Origin: JAWXBA01 sp048499805
GTDB lineage: Bacteria > Gemmatimonadota > Gemmatimonadetes > Gemmatimonadales > GWC2-71-9
Reading direction: 5' to 3'
Assembly (NCBI GenBank): GCA_048499805.1
Contig: JASNZF010000003.1
Span: forward strand, 186,001-250,000
Length of the DNA: 64,000 nt
The translations under genes and the position numbers were made by a program. Positions 40,056 to 49,280 of the stretch are shown here, piece by piece. Below the pieces are notes generated by a model, which was not told where the DNA came from, made no database searches, and worked only from the letters and a program-made list of their open reading frames with translations. Each line of letters begins with the position of its first letter. Position 1 is the stretch's first letter.

Positions 40056-41354
40056 TTACCGTTCGATCCGCACCCGGACCCGGCTGGTAACCTGCGGACC
40101 CTCCCGCAGGTCGAACACCGCCCGCGCCCCGATCGGCAGGAGGGCGCGGGCACCGTCGCGGACCAGCGCCTCATTGCGCGGGTGCAGGAACAACCCCGTC
40201 GCGTCCACCGTGTCGATCGCCACCACCGCGCTCAGGTCGCCCACCTCGCGCACCCGCCCGCCGGTGCGTGCCACCGGGTCGTCGTAGTTGATCGCGATGT
40301 CGGCGCGGAGCGGGGGTGATCCCGGAATGACCAGGTCGCCGCCGCGCACCAGCAGGTCGTAGGCCCCGCCGGTGTTGTAGGGCAGCCGCTCGTAGTCGTT
40401 GGGGTCGGCCTGGGCGTACTCCTCGGTGGCAATCGCATTCAGCGCGCCGATGATCGCGGCCACGTTGAGCCTGCGGAGCTCCCGCTTCTGCGGGTCGTCC
40501 GGCAGTGCCCCGCTCTCGATCAGCACCGTGCTGGTGCCCCACGTCTGCATCAGGTCGCCGAAGGCGCGCGGATTGAAGGCGTCGTCGTACTTGGCCACCC
40601 GGCCGGCGATCGCCGATTCCAGGTTTGCGGCAATCCCCGCCGCCACCAGCCGGGCCCGGCTGCGCACCGGCCCCCAGGTCCGCTCGGCGTCGGCCGCCGG
40701 CGCCAGCAGCGCGATTCCGGCCTGCTTCCCGTCGCGCCCGACGCGGGTGCGGGCGTTCTGGTCGTGGAGGTTGAACCCGAATTGCGGCCGGAGCTGCTCC
40801 TGCAGCCGCTTCAGGGTCTGGCCCTCGGGGGTGGAGAGCCGGCGGGCGTCGCGGTTGATGTCGATCCCGGCGGCGTTCTCGCGCTGGAACCGCTCGGCCC
40901 CGTCGGGGTTGAGCATCGGGAGGAAGGTGACGGTGAGCCGCTCGCCCAGGCGGTCGCGAAGGACGTCGCTCCCCGGGGCGGCCAGCCAGGCGAAGATATC
41001 CGCCAGCGCCATCGAGGCGGTGGACTCGTCGCCGTGCATCTGGGACCAGAGCAGGACGGTGACGGGACCGGTGCCGAAGGTAACCGTGCGGAGCTCACGC
41101 CCCTGCATCGAGTGCCCGACGTCCGCCACCCGGAGCCGCTCGGACCGCAGCGACGGCGCCAGGGCGCGCCAGTACTCCGCATGGTTGAAGCGTCGATCGC
41201 TGATGGCACTGACCCGGTGCCGCTCCGCGATCCGCAGTCCCTCGGACATCTCCGCCGAGGGACCGGGCACCAGGCTGCCGATGGCGCGGACTACACCGCA
41301 GCCCCCGACGAGGGAGAGGGCCAGGAGCGCGACAAAGTCCCTCCTGCGCCTCAT
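40056..41354 (-). CDS. M14-family zinc carboxypeptidase, lipoprotein
   Basis: The product is 432 residues from MRRRRDFVALL with a lipobox (LALSLVGGC, Cys 19). Zinc ligands: SQMHGDESTASMALAD (HxxE-type HGDE) and NLHDQNART (third His). Substrate-binding MLNPDGAERFQRENAAGIDI-type NRDAR segment and the general base in TVLIESGALPD are also present. The extra C-terminal 130 residues are beta-rich. It cleaves C-terminal residues or amide bonds in peptides or peptidoglycan fragments outside the cytoplasm. The start lies 4 nt after the stop of the cyanophycinase-fusion gene, so they are one operon, perhaps acting in sequence on a peptide. Confidence 0.92.
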   Translation of the reverse strand: MRRRRDFVALLALSLVGGCGVVRAIGSLVPGPSAEMSEGLRIAERHRVSAISDRRFNHAEYWRALAPSLRSERLRVADVGHSMQGRELRTVTFGTGPVTVLLWSQMHGDESTASMALADIFAWLAAPGSDVLRDRLGERLTVTFLPMLNPDGAERFQRENAAGIDINRDARRLSTPEGQTLKRLQEQLRPQFGFNLHDQNARTRVGRDGKQAGIALLAPAADAERTWGPVRSRARLVAAGIAANLESAIAGRVAKYDDAFNPRAFGDLMQTWGTSTVLIESGALPDDPQKRELRRLNVAAIIGALNAIATEEYAQADPNDYERLPYNTGGAYDLLVRGGDLVIPGSPPLRADIAINYDDPVARTGGRVREVGDLSAVVAIDTVDATGLFLHPRNEALVRDGARALLPIGARAVFDLREGPQVTSRVRVRIER

Positions 41355-41358
41355 CGGT

Positions 41359-42627
41359 TCAGCGCCCCGGCGCAAAGTGATAGGTAAAGGCATATGAGTG
41401 GACCCCCTCGACGATGGTGATCGTCATCGTTCCGCTCAGGCCAGCAAGCTGATCGGTGCCAGAGTCCGGCACCACGGAAAGGGCGAGGGTGGCAATGCCC
41501 CGATCCATCGTCCCGCTGTGCTGCAGGACGAAACTCCCGCGCCGACCGGCCAGCGTCCCGGTCACCTGTTCCATGGCGACATACCCGGCGGAGCCCTCGG
41601 CAGGTGTCCTTGCGGCGAGCATCTGCCCCTTGCTGGTGGCCACCAGGTCGCCGGTGAACACCTTGTCGAGCGTCATGCGACCGAGCAACCCGGGCGTATG
41701 GTCGTCCGAGGCCTGGGGGGTGATGGTGACGGTGAAGGTGCCAGAGGCGTGGCTCCCAGTTCCTGCGTTCGACATGGTGTTCACCTTCCACGGTTCGAGC
41801 CGTAGCCCCTCGATCGGGCGCGAGGGCTGGCGGGTATTGAGGTTGAGCTTGTCGCCGGGCTGCAGCATGTAGAATCGGCCATCGCTGCCCAAGGTGCGCT
41901 GGTTGTCGTACACCATCACATAGGTCTGCCCGATCACCTCGGCGGTATCGCCGCGGACCACGATGGCGGTGTTCTCGTCGAGCCCGATGCCCAGGAGGTG
42001 AGGCAGCTTCTCGATCACCGGGACCAGGTCGTGCTGCCGGTTGCGGCGCAGCAGGTGCTGGTCGATCGCAGTGTTCCGCACGAACCCGAAGCCGACCTCG
42101 TGATCGCCCATCATGGTGGTGTTGTTGCGGGTGTCGCCGCGCACCAGGTAGCTGCCGAGGATGGTGGCGCCGGCGGAGGTGCCGCCGATCACGCCGCCAC
42201 GATCGAGCAGCGCCTGCAGCTCGGTCAGGACCGGCGTGTCGAGATAGGAGTCGGCCAGGCGCCACTGGCGGCCGCCTGGGAACCAGACGCCCCGGGCGGA
42301 TCGGATCGGATCGGCGAATCCGGGCCGGCGCGCCTCGGCGGGGTCGTAGGTGTGCAGGAGGGTCAGGTTGGTGGCGCCGAGCTGGCGGAGCCGGCTGAGC
42401 TCCGGGCTGGAGGCGTCGTAGGTCGGGTTGCCCCCGGCGGTCGGGATCACCACGATCGGCGCATCCGGTCCCCCGGCCAGCTCGATGAACTTCTCGAGCA
42501 CGTCGCGGCCGCCGGGTCCGCCGCCCATGATGACGAGGGACCCGCTGGCGGGACCGACGACGACCTGGGCCGCGAGCGGGGTGGCGAGCAGCAGCATGGC
42601 GAGCAGGGAGGGACGTACGCGTCGCAT
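41359..42627 (-). CDS. Exported cyanophycinase-like peptidase (S51) fused to DUF3224
   Basis: The product is 422 residues from ATG 42627 (TTG three codons earlier is less likely). After a signal (LLAMLLLATPLAAQ), residues about 25-275 are a peptidase S51/cyanophycinase domain: VIMGGGPGGRDVLEKFIE, VVIPTAGGNPTYD, the nucleophile elbow GGVIGGTSAGATILG and LGIGLDENTAIVVRGD. Residues about 285-422 are a full DUF3224 domain (SHASGTFTVTITPQ, GRMTLDKVFTGDLVATSKG, GTLAGRRGSFVLQHSGTMDR, VVPDSGTDQLAGLSGTM). DUF3224 normally stands alone as a small calycin-like protein. The fusion is unusual. Overall it should cleave aspartyl-type dipeptides or cyanophycin-like polymers, but this is family inference. Confidence 0.9.
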   Translation of the reverse strand: MRRVRPSLLAMLLLATPLAAQVVVGPASGSLVIMGGGPGGRDVLEKFIELAGGPDAPIVVIPTAGGNPTYDASSPELSRLRQLGATNLTLLHTYDPAEARRPGFADPIRSARGVWFPGGRQWRLADSYLDTPVLTELQALLDRGGVIGGTSAGATILGSYLVRGDTRNNTTMMGDHEVGFGFVRNTAIDQHLLRRNRQHDLVPVIEKLPHLLGIGLDENTAIVVRGDTAEVIGQTYVMVYDNQRTLGSDGRFYMLQPGDKLNLNTRQPSRPIEGLRLEPWKVNTMSNAGTGSHASGTFTVTITPQASDDHTPGLLGRMTLDKVFTGDLVATSKGQMLAARTPAEGSAGYVAMEQVTGTLAGRRGSFVLQHSGTMDRGIATLALSVVPDSGTDQLAGLSGTMTITIVEGVHSYAFTYHFAPGR

Positions 42628-42734
42628 CGGTGACAATCCGGGCTATGGGACGGCAGGGTGGGGTGATTCGAAGCTAGCGTCCCCCCGGTGCTGGCACCAG
42701 AACCCGGCTGACCACTTCCGTCGCCCGGCGGCCC

Positions 42735-43574
42735 CTAGGCACACTCCAGTTCGAACACCGTCACCTCCGGGCGCACGTTGAACCGGACCTGCTGGATGTG
42801 GCCGACACCCCGACTGATGTACATCTGGCGGTCGCCGCTCAGCGCGAATTCCCCCGCGGTATAGCGGCGGTTCTTGACCGGGAGCAGCGGGGGCGGCAGG
42901 AACGGGGGCTTGCACTGCCCCCCGTGGGTGTGGCCGCAGAGGATCCAGCCGGCGTAGCCGTGCCAGCCCGGCAGGTCGGCGGAATCGGGGTTGTGGGTCA
43001 GGGCGACCGCGGCGCGGGCGGGGTCGAGGGCCTCGACGGCCCGACGGGGATCGAACTGGCTGGCCCAGTAGTCGTCCATCCCGAGCACCTGCAGTCCCTC
43101 CACCTCCACCACCTCGTTCCGCAGGATGCGCATCCCGGCGTCGCCGAGGATCCCGGCAAAGCGTGCGGCGATCTCGGGGTGGGCCCAGTTCGGGCCATAG
43201 TCGTGGTTGCCGAACACCCCGAGCGTGGCCATCCGGCCCCGCGGCAGCTCCTGGTAGACCTGGGCGGCGTGCTCGAAGATCCCGGGCCCGTGGGTGGTGA
43301 AATCCCCCGTGGCCACCACGATCTCCGGCTCGAGCGCCGCGACCCGGCGAAAGGTGTCGAGGAGGTAGCTGTCCGAGACCTGCCGCCCGACATGCAGGTC
43401 GCTCAGGTGCACCAGCCGGCGGCCGGCCATGGACGCGGGGAGTCCGGCGACCGGCAGCGGACGGTGGACGATCTCGAGCCAGTGGGGTTCGATCAGCCAG
43501 GTGTAGCCGCCGAGACCGAGCCCGGCGGCGGCGGTGGCAGCGGAGCCCTGGAGGAAGCGACGGCGGGTCAGCAT
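42735..43574 (-). CDS. Tat-exported metallophosphoesterase (YkuE-like)
   Basis: The product is 279 residues from MLTRRRFLQGSAATAAAGLG, a twin-arginine signal. Calcineurin-type metal ligands are all present in order: HLSDLHVGRQ, VVATGDFTTHG, VFGNHDYGPNW, ALTHNPDSAD and LCGHTHGGQCKPPF. The last motif and the C-terminal YISRGVGHIQQVRFN match YkuE/LpxH-like phosphodiesterases that act on lipids or cell wall precursors. Location: periplasm or outer membrane leaflet. The long open frame upstream is a shadow of the amidohydrolase gene. It follows that gene on the same strand, 46 nt away. Confidence 0.93.
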   Translation of the reverse strand: MLTRRRFLQGSAATAAAGLGLGGYTWLIEPHWLEIVHRPLPVAGLPASMAGRRLVHLSDLHVGRQVSDSYLLDTFRRVAALEPEIVVATGDFTTHGPGIFEHAAQVYQELPRGRMATLGVFGNHDYGPNWAHPEIAARFAGILGDAGMRILRNEVVEVEGLQVLGMDDYWASQFDPRRAVEALDPARAAVALTHNPDSADLPGWHGYAGWILCGHTHGGQCKPPFLPPPLLPVKNRRYTAGEFALSGDRQMYISRGVGHIQQVRFNVRPEVTVFELECA

Positions 43575-43620
43575 GGGAGGCGGTTCAGTGCATTGCTCGT
43601 GCCAGCGGCGGCAGGTCGCG

Positions 43621-44889
43621 TCAGGGGAGGATTTCCCCCCGACGCACCACCATCCGGATCCGGGTGGTACTGGCAATATCCACGAGGGGGTTGCCCTCCA
43701 GCAGCACCAGGTCGGCCACCCGACCCGCCGCCACGGCGCCATGGGTGGTGCCGCGGCCCATGAGGCGGGCTGGCACCGTGGTGGCGGCGGCCAGGGCCTT
43801 GGCCGGGGTGAGTCCCGCTTCGACCAGCAGGGCCAGTTCCTTGTGGAGGTTGGGCAGGGCGGTGCTGTCGGCATCAATCAACCCGTCGGTCCCGGCCAGG
43901 ATCGGGATCCCGGCGGCTGCGGCACGCCCAACAATCGCCCTCGACCAGCGTGCCGAGATCGAATCGGCCGGCGATCGCCCGAGGACCCAGAGGGTGGGCT
44001 CGAGGTGGGTGCCCCGGGCACGCATGGCCTCGACGATCCTGGTCATCGCGGGTCCCTCGGGCGGCGTGGTGGCGTACGGCCCGAAGCGACGGTTCCAGGC
44101 TTCATCGGGTGCCACCCAGGTGAGCCCCTGCCAGGAGAGGTACGCCGCATGGGTCAGGACATCGACGCCCGCGGCAACCAGGTCCGTGGGCCGCGCGGGA
44201 AAGACGGTGCTGTGGGCCACCACTCGCATCCCCTGCCGGTGTGCCTCGCCGGTCAGACCGGCCACCAGAGCGGAGTCGATCATGGCGTAGAGTTTGAGGA
44301 CTTCGGCGCCCGACCCCCGTGCGGCCGCCACCGCCGTGGGAAGATCGCTCTCGGCGGTTACCGCCTGGACCCATGGCGCCGTGCCGGGCGCATACCCCGC
44401 GCCGGCACTGATGAAGCGGGGGTCGGTGAAGAAGTTCGGTCCCGCCATGACAGAGGCATAGGCAATCTCGGGCCCCTTGATCCGTCCCGATCGCACCGCC
44501 AGCGCCAGGTACCCGGCCACGCGGTTGTCGCCGGCCAGGGCCTGGACCAGGGTCACCCCGCCGCGCGCCGCACGCTCCAGCGCCTCCTCCATCCCCGCGG
44601 TCAGGTGCACGTGGTGATCCACCAGCCCCGGGGTGGCGAAGAGTCCGGTGCCGTCGATCGTGGCGGTGACGTCGGTCGGGGCGGGCGCCGCCACCGGTTC
44701 CACCGCGGCGATCGCCTCGCCGCGCACCACGATGCGCTGGCCGGGCCGCACGCGGGCGGCATCGACATCCACGACCGACACGTTCTCGATCACGAGAACC
44801 CGCGGTGCCGGGGTGCGGCCCCCCTGGGCCACCAGCGAGGGGGCTCCCAGAGTCAGCAAACTGGCAACGCAGAGGAGTGGCTTGCGCAT
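43621..44889 (-). CDS. Exported amidohydrolase-family protein
   Basis: The product is 422 residues, signal LLCVASLLTLGAPSLVA. Amidohydrolase barrel signatures: ENVSVVDVDAARVRPGQRI, the metal site PGLVDHHVHLTAG, Lys-type EVLKLYAMIDS, His in RVVAHSTVF and VLTHAAYLS, the catalytic Asp in ILAGTDGLIDADS, and the C-terminal GRVADLVLLEGNPLVDI. It probably hydrolyses a cyclic amide, peptide or urea-type bond outside the cytoplasm; the substrate is unknown. A good GGAG ribosome binding site precedes the ATG. It starts 23 nt after the second amidohydrolase gene, and the two are an operon. Confidence 0.92.
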   Translation of the reverse strand: MRKPLLCVASLLTLGAPSLVAQGGRTPAPRVLVIENVSVVDVDAARVRPGQRIVVRGEAIAAVEPVAAPAPTDVTATIDGTGLFATPGLVDHHVHLTAGMEEALERAARGGVTLVQALAGDNRVAGYLALAVRSGRIKGPEIAYASVMAGPNFFTDPRFISAGAGYAPGTAPWVQAVTAESDLPTAVAAARGSGAEVLKLYAMIDSALVAGLTGEAHRQGMRVVAHSTVFPARPTDLVAAGVDVLTHAAYLSWQGLTWVAPDEAWNRRFGPYATTPPEGPAMTRIVEAMRARGTHLEPTLWVLGRSPADSISARWSRAIVGRAAAAGIPILAGTDGLIDADSTALPNLHKELALLVEAGLTPAKALAAATTVPARLMGRGTTHGAVAAGRVADLVLLEGNPLVDIASTTRIRMVVRRGEILP

Positions 44890-44912
44890 CGGGAACTCCA
44901 GGTGAACCAGGA

Positions 44913-45959
44913 TCAGGGGGGAGACGGCAGGCCGGGCAACCGATTGCGGGCCAGCGAGTCCCAGGCCTCGGCGCTGAGCGCAGCCTGACGGCGGAACGCC
45001 GCGGCATATGGCCCGGGAATGAAGACCGGGGCATCGCTTCCGAAGAGCAGCCGGCCGACTCCGACCCGTGCCAGTTCGGCGGCCAGGGCCTCGGCGTCCT
45101 GCTTGGTCGAGCGGGGCATGCCCTCGGAGTCCCGGGCGAGCCACACCGCCGAGATGTCGAAATGGACCCCGGTCCGGGGGCGACCGGCAGCGGCCTCCTC
45201 GTCGAGCCAGGTCGTGAAGGTCTCGAAGATGGCCCGGGTCCAGGCGTCGAACCCGCCGCTGCCACCCAGGTGGGCGATCACCACCGTCAGGTCGGGGAAC
45301 GGCTGGAGCACCTCAGCAATGAAGCGGCGGATGTCGGCCAGGTTGCCGCGGTTGTTCTGGGGGTCGAAGTGGACGAACAGGATCAGGCTGTCGGCACTGG
45401 CCAGCTCGGCATACCGCCGCAGCGCCGCCAGGTGGCTGGCGTAGCCGAGGTTGGCACCGGCGCTGGCCAGGTGGAGCTTGATCCCGGGACTCTGCAGCTC
45501 GGCGCGGCAGCGCTGCACCTCTGACCAGGCGTAGGGCCGAAGGAAGTCCACCCCGCAGAGGGCAATGGCCCGGTCCGGAAAGCGCGCCGCCTCGGCGGCG
45601 ACGTAGTCGTTCTCGCGCCGGACCGCCGCCTGCTCGGCGGCGAGGGACAGGCGCAGCGGGCCGCGAATGTCCTGCCGGCCGTACAGGTGGGCCATGGGGA
45701 TGAGGACGGCGCCCGCGACCTGCCGTGCGGGGCCACCGTCGGCGGTGGCGGTGTCGCCGAGCAGCGCGCTGGCGGAGGTATAGACGGAGTCGGGACGGGA
45801 GAAGTTGACGCCCAGCGATTTCCAGTCCTTCACCAGCGCAGGGCTGAGGAGATGGACGTGGTGGTCGACCAGGCGCGAGGTATCGGCGCTGTCGGGGGCG
45901 CCGCAGGCGGCGAGGAGCAACAGGCCCGCGGGGGCCAGGCGGCAGGGCGCGGAGGGCAT
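44913..45959 (-). CDS. Amidohydrolase-2-type lipoprotein
   Basis: The product is 348 residues. A lipobox (AGLLLLAAC, Cys 19) precedes a TIM-barrel hydrolase of the amidohydrolase-2 (PF04909) kind: VDHHVHLLSPALVKD (metal His pair), GIKLHLASAGAN, LILFVHFDPQNN, VVIAHLGGSGGFD and RLLFGSDAPVF with the catalytic Asp. Family members are decarboxylases or lactonases, and the lipoprotein form suggests a periplasmic job. TACCTT ends 5 nt before the ATG, so its mRNA is probably leaderless. It is followed at 23 nt by another amidohydrolase gene. Confidence 0.87.
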   Translation of the reverse strand: MPSAPCRLAPAGLLLLAACGAPDSADTSRLVDHHVHLLSPALVKDWKSLGVNFSRPDSVYTSASALLGDTATADGGPARQVAGAVLIPMAHLYGRQDIRGPLRLSLAAEQAAVRRENDYVAAEAARFPDRAIALCGVDFLRPYAWSEVQRCRAELQSPGIKLHLASAGANLGYASHLAALRRYAELASADSLILFVHFDPQNNRGNLADIRRFIAEVLQPFPDLTVVIAHLGGSGGFDAWTRAIFETFTTWLDEEAAAGRPRTGVHFDISAVWLARDSEGMPRSTKQDAEALAAELARVGVGRLLFGSDAPVFIPGPYAAAFRRQAALSAEAWDSLARNRLPGLPSPP

Positions 45960-46046
45960 GGTCCAAGGTACCGCGGGGGTGGACGGAGGCCAACCGGGTG
46001 GCCGCGCGGGCGCCATGCGCACCCGCGCCGCCTCAACGAGCCGGGC

Positions 46047-46334
46047 TCACTCCCAGACGGGTGGCTTTGGCGGGGGCGTCGGGTCACCACCCGTTCCGCC
46101 GCCACACTTCGGGAACCGCTTGCTGGCGACTCCGGTGCCGGTGAACGCCTCCTGCTCCACATTGCACATGGCGATGCGCAATGCCTCGTAGTCGGCCTGA
46201 AACTTGATGAAGTAGGTGTTCAGCTCGGCCAGGTACTTGCAGATCTCCGGCGGGACGCAGGGTCGCGCCCGCTTGCGCTTGGCCACCTTCTTGGCCGCGG
46301 CCTTGGGGCTCGCCTTCTTCTTCTTGGTTGCCAT
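46047..46334 (-). CDS. Small protein with histone-like lysine-rich N-terminus
   Basis: The product is 95 residues from ATG 46334, chosen for the GGAGG ribosome binding site 8 nt upstream. The first 28 residues are almost all K, A and R (ATKKKKASPKAAAKKVAKRK), as in bacterial histone-H1-like tails. The remainder (CVPPEICKYLAELNTYFIKF ... EALRIAMCNVEQEAF) is a short helical region with three cysteines, ending in a proline-rich tail. It could bind DNA or RNA. It sits between the kinase gene and the amidohydrolase operon. I do not recognise a family for the body. Confidence 0.7.
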   Translation of the reverse strand: MATKKKKASPKAAAKKVAKRKRARPCVPPEICKYLAELNTYFIKFQADYEALRIAMCNVEQEAFTGTGVASKRFPKCGGGTGGDPTPPPKPPVWE

Positions 46335-46373
46335 CGGTGCCTCCAACGGAAGGGTGAGAGGCCGGACCGGGAA

Positions 46374-49280
46374 TCAGTCCCGGCCCGGCGGAGAACTTGC
46401 CGCGAGGCCATCAAGCCGTTGCCTGGCCGCGGCCGCCAGGACGTTGTCCCCCAGGCCCCGGGCCGCCGCCTCCCTCACCGCCAAGCTGGCGGGGAGGAAG
46501 AGCTGGTGCACGAAGACGCCGGGGTGATCGAACACCGAGGCCACCCGATGCGCGCGGGCCCACTCGCCCCGGGCCAACAGCAGCCTGGCCAGGACCATGC
46601 GCTCGGTGGCCAGCGACTCCCACAGGGAGCCCTCCACTTCCTGGTGGATGGCCGTGGGGGCCAGGGCCTCGAAGGCGGCGATGGCCGCGGTGGTGTCGCC
46701 GCGCGCCAGGGTGGCGTAGCCCGCCGTGACCTCGGCCATCAGGCGGTCACGCCTGGCCCCGGTGCGCTGCGCCCGCGCGGCGAGGACCCGTGCCACTTCC
46801 TCCACCTCGGCCCGCCCGCCATGGGCCGCCTGCCAGATGGCGACCAGCCAGAGCGAGGCGGCTCCCCGGGCTTCATAGTCGGTCCCGAGCTGGAGGATGA
46901 ACTGGCGGCCACGCTCGCCCACGTCCACGCCGGCCACCTCGTCCACCACGAAGAGCCCGAGTGCCGCGGGGAGGCCATGGACCACCGCGGAATCGACCAT
47001 CGCAACGGCCTCCGTGGGGCGCCCCTCGGCCACCAGCATTCCCTGCAGGAGCACCAGCGAACCCCAGTCCTCGGCGCCGAGGGCCGAATCGGCCGCAAGG
47101 ATCGCGGCGAAGGCCTCACGGGCACAGCGGCGACCATCGAGCCGGGGGGTTCCCGCCAGCTGGGTGGCCACCTGGAAGACGGGGAGGCGGTCCGCCCGCG
47201 CCTCGGCGGCCCAATCCACGCTTGCCGGGTCGCGGACGCAGCGTTGCGCCAGCTCCAGGCGCCGGACTGTGGCGGGCTCCGCGCCCGCGCGCCGCAACCT
47301 CGCGACCAGCCGGTCGGCCTCCGTCGCATCTCCCGCGCGCAGGCTGATCTCCGCGAGGTGGACCAGCGGGGGCGTGAACAGCGAATCAAGCCGGACGGCC
47401 TGCTCGAAGTCGGCGCGGGCCATCTGCTCGAGGGGCCAGATTCGGGGGGCGGGCACACCCAGCAACGCTGTGGAGTCGAGCCCCTCGCCGGGCAGCAAGT
47501 GCAGCTGGATCTCCCCGGCAAGGAGCCAGGCATCGGCCCAGGTTGCGTCGGTGGCCAGGGCGCGGCGCACCGCACGGATGGCGGCGGTGGCCTCGCCGCC
47601 GAGGTACCGCTCAAGTGCCGTGGCCAGCAACCGTTCCCGGGGGGAGAGCAGGCCGGCGTGCCGCTGGGCCAGCCCGGCCAGCGGGGCGGCGCGATCGGAG
47701 TTCGTCCAGCTGGCGGCCAGGGCGCCGCGGAGCGCGGCTGGCGCGAGGACCGAATCGAGGCCCACGGCATCCTCGAACAGCGCCAGGGCGGCCCGCATCC
47801 GTGAGGCGCGGTATTCCACCTCACCCTGGAGCCAGCGCACCACCGCCACCGGGTGCCGTTCCCGCAGCCGGACCACATCGGTGCGGGGGCCGGCGCCCAC
47901 CAGACGGGGCAGCAGCTCGAGGATGGCGCCAAGCGCGAGGTCCACCGGTGCTCGCCCGACGGGCCCGCTCAGGCTGCTGGTGACCGGGTTGCCGGGGTCC
48001 TCGAGGTCGTGTAACCGGACGATGATCCGCGTCGAATCGCCCACCCGGAGCAGCGATCCGTTCAGGTAGTAGCGCGCGCCAGCGTCCCGCGCGATTGCCG
48101 CGGCGCGACCCGCCGGCAGGACGGCCCCCGGGGCGCGATCAGCCCCGAGCAGGGCGCCACCGTCGAGCCACTGCATCGGCTCGGTCCGCTCCAGCGCGCT
48201 GCCGATCAGGATGGCCAGGTGCTCGGCCTCGGCGGGTGGATCCCCGCCGCCGCCATCGAACGGGAAGACCACCACCCGGCGCGGGTCCAGGTCTGCGGGG
48301 CGGAGCCAGAGCTGCCAGGCGGCCAGCGCTGCCACCAAGGCGACAGCCACCAGCGCGAGGCGGCGCAGCCGGGAACCAGGTGAGGAGGGCGCCGTCGCGG
48401 GAGCGGCGGTCAGGTCCAGGCCATCCAGGGCGGCGAGTACCTCCCCCATGTCCTGGAACCGGTCGGCGGGCGACTTGGCCAGCGCCTTCCGGATCAGCCC
48501 CTCGACCCCGGCCGGAATGTTGGGCCGGGCCAGCTGGATGGAGGGGAGCGCTTCCGCGATGTGCCGCGCGATGACCACCTGGGCCGTGGGACCGTTGAAC
48601 GGCGGCTCGCCGGCCAGCATCTCGTAGAGGACGCAACCCCAGGCGTAGATGTCGGCACGCGAATCGACCGGATCGCCCGCGCCCTGCTCGGGGCTCATGT
48701 ACGCCGGGGTGCCGAGTACGAGGCCGGTGCTGGTCAGCGGTTCCAGCGCGGCCGCACTCAACGCGCGGGCCACCCCGTAGTCCGCCAGGCGAGCCCGGCC
48801 CCCCTCGGGACCAAGCAGCACGTTCTCGGGCTTGACGTCGCGGTGCACGATGGCGTGAGAGTGGAGTGCCCACAACGCCTCGGCCAGGTCCCGCGCCACC
48901 TGCAACGCCGCCGGCAGGGCGAGTTGGCGCTCGCGGTCCAGGCGGTCCCGCAGCGAGCCGTCGGTCAGGAGCGGCATCGTGTAGTAGGGGAGCCCCTCCG
49001 CCGCGCCCCAGTCCAGCAGCGGTACCAGGTAGGGGCTGTCGATGCTGCCGGCGATCCGGATCTCCCGGAGAAACCGCTCCACGCCGAGGATCTTCGCCAC
49101 CTCGGGACGCACCATCTTGAGCGCCACAGCAAGGCCGTCCTCGAGGCGGCGTGCCGCGAAGACATTCGCCGCGCCTCCCTGTCCCACCCGCTTCCCGATT
49201 TCGAACCCCTCTACCCGGGGGCTGGTCGTCGCCGAGGCGGGTGGGTCGGTGGGGAGCCCGGATCCCCCCGTCACGGACAT
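46374..49280 (-). CDS. Ser/Thr protein kinase with large C-terminal TPR-like sensor region
   Basis: The product is 968 residues from the ATG that overlaps the end of the HEAT-like lipoprotein gene by 10 nt. The kinase domain (about 25-290) has VGQGGAANVFAARR, VALKMV, HRDVKPENVLL, GTPAYMSPEQ and RADIYAWGC; the usual DFG is DYG (LADYGVAR). A membrane helix (LALVAVALVAALAAWQLW) follows at about 315-335. Then comes a FlgO-like segment (RRVVVFPFDGGGGDPPAE) and some 500 residues of helical, TPR-like repeats (LFEDAVGLDSVLAPAALRGA, FEQAVRLDSLFTPPLVHLAE), probably outside. The DYG change occurs in active kinases too, so activity is likely but untested. Confidence 0.92.
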   Translation of the reverse strand: MSVTGGSGLPTDPPASATTSPRVEGFEIGKRVGQGGAANVFAARRLEDGLAVALKMVRPEVAKILGVERFLREIRIAGSIDSPYLVPLLDWGAAEGLPYYTMPLLTDGSLRDRLDRERQLALPAALQVARDLAEALWALHSHAIVHRDVKPENVLLGPEGGRARLADYGVARALSAAALEPLTSTGLVLGTPAYMSPEQGAGDPVDSRADIYAWGCVLYEMLAGEPPFNGPTAQVVIARHIAEALPSIQLARPNIPAGVEGLIRKALAKSPADRFQDMGEVLAALDGLDLTAAPATAPSSPGSRLRRLALVAVALVAALAAWQLWLRPADLDPRRVVVFPFDGGGGDPPAEAEHLAILIGSALERTEPMQWLDGGALLGADRAPGAVLPAGRAAAIARDAGARYYLNGSLLRVGDSTRIIVRLHDLEDPGNPVTSSLSGPVGRAPVDLALGAILELLPRLVGAGPRTDVVRLRERHPVAVVRWLQGEVEYRASRMRAALALFEDAVGLDSVLAPAALRGALAASWTNSDRAAPLAGLAQRHAGLLSPRERLLATALERYLGGEATAAIRAVRRALATDATWADAWLLAGEIQLHLLPGEGLDSTALLGVPAPRIWPLEQMARADFEQAVRLDSLFTPPLVHLAEISLRAGDATEADRLVARLRRAGAEPATVRRLELAQRCVRDPASVDWAAEARADRLPVFQVATQLAGTPRLDGRRCAREAFAAILAADSALGAEDWGSLVLLQGMLVAEGRPTEAVAMVDSAVVHGLPAALGLFVVDEVAGVDVGERGRQFILQLGTDYEARGAASLWLVAIWQAAHGGRAEVEEVARVLAARAQRTGARRDRLMAEVTAGYATLARGDTTAAIAAFEALAPTAIHQEVEGSLWESLATERMVLARLLLARGEWARAHRVASVFDHPGVFVHQLFLPASLAVREAAARGLGDNVLAAAARQRLDGLAASSPPGRD

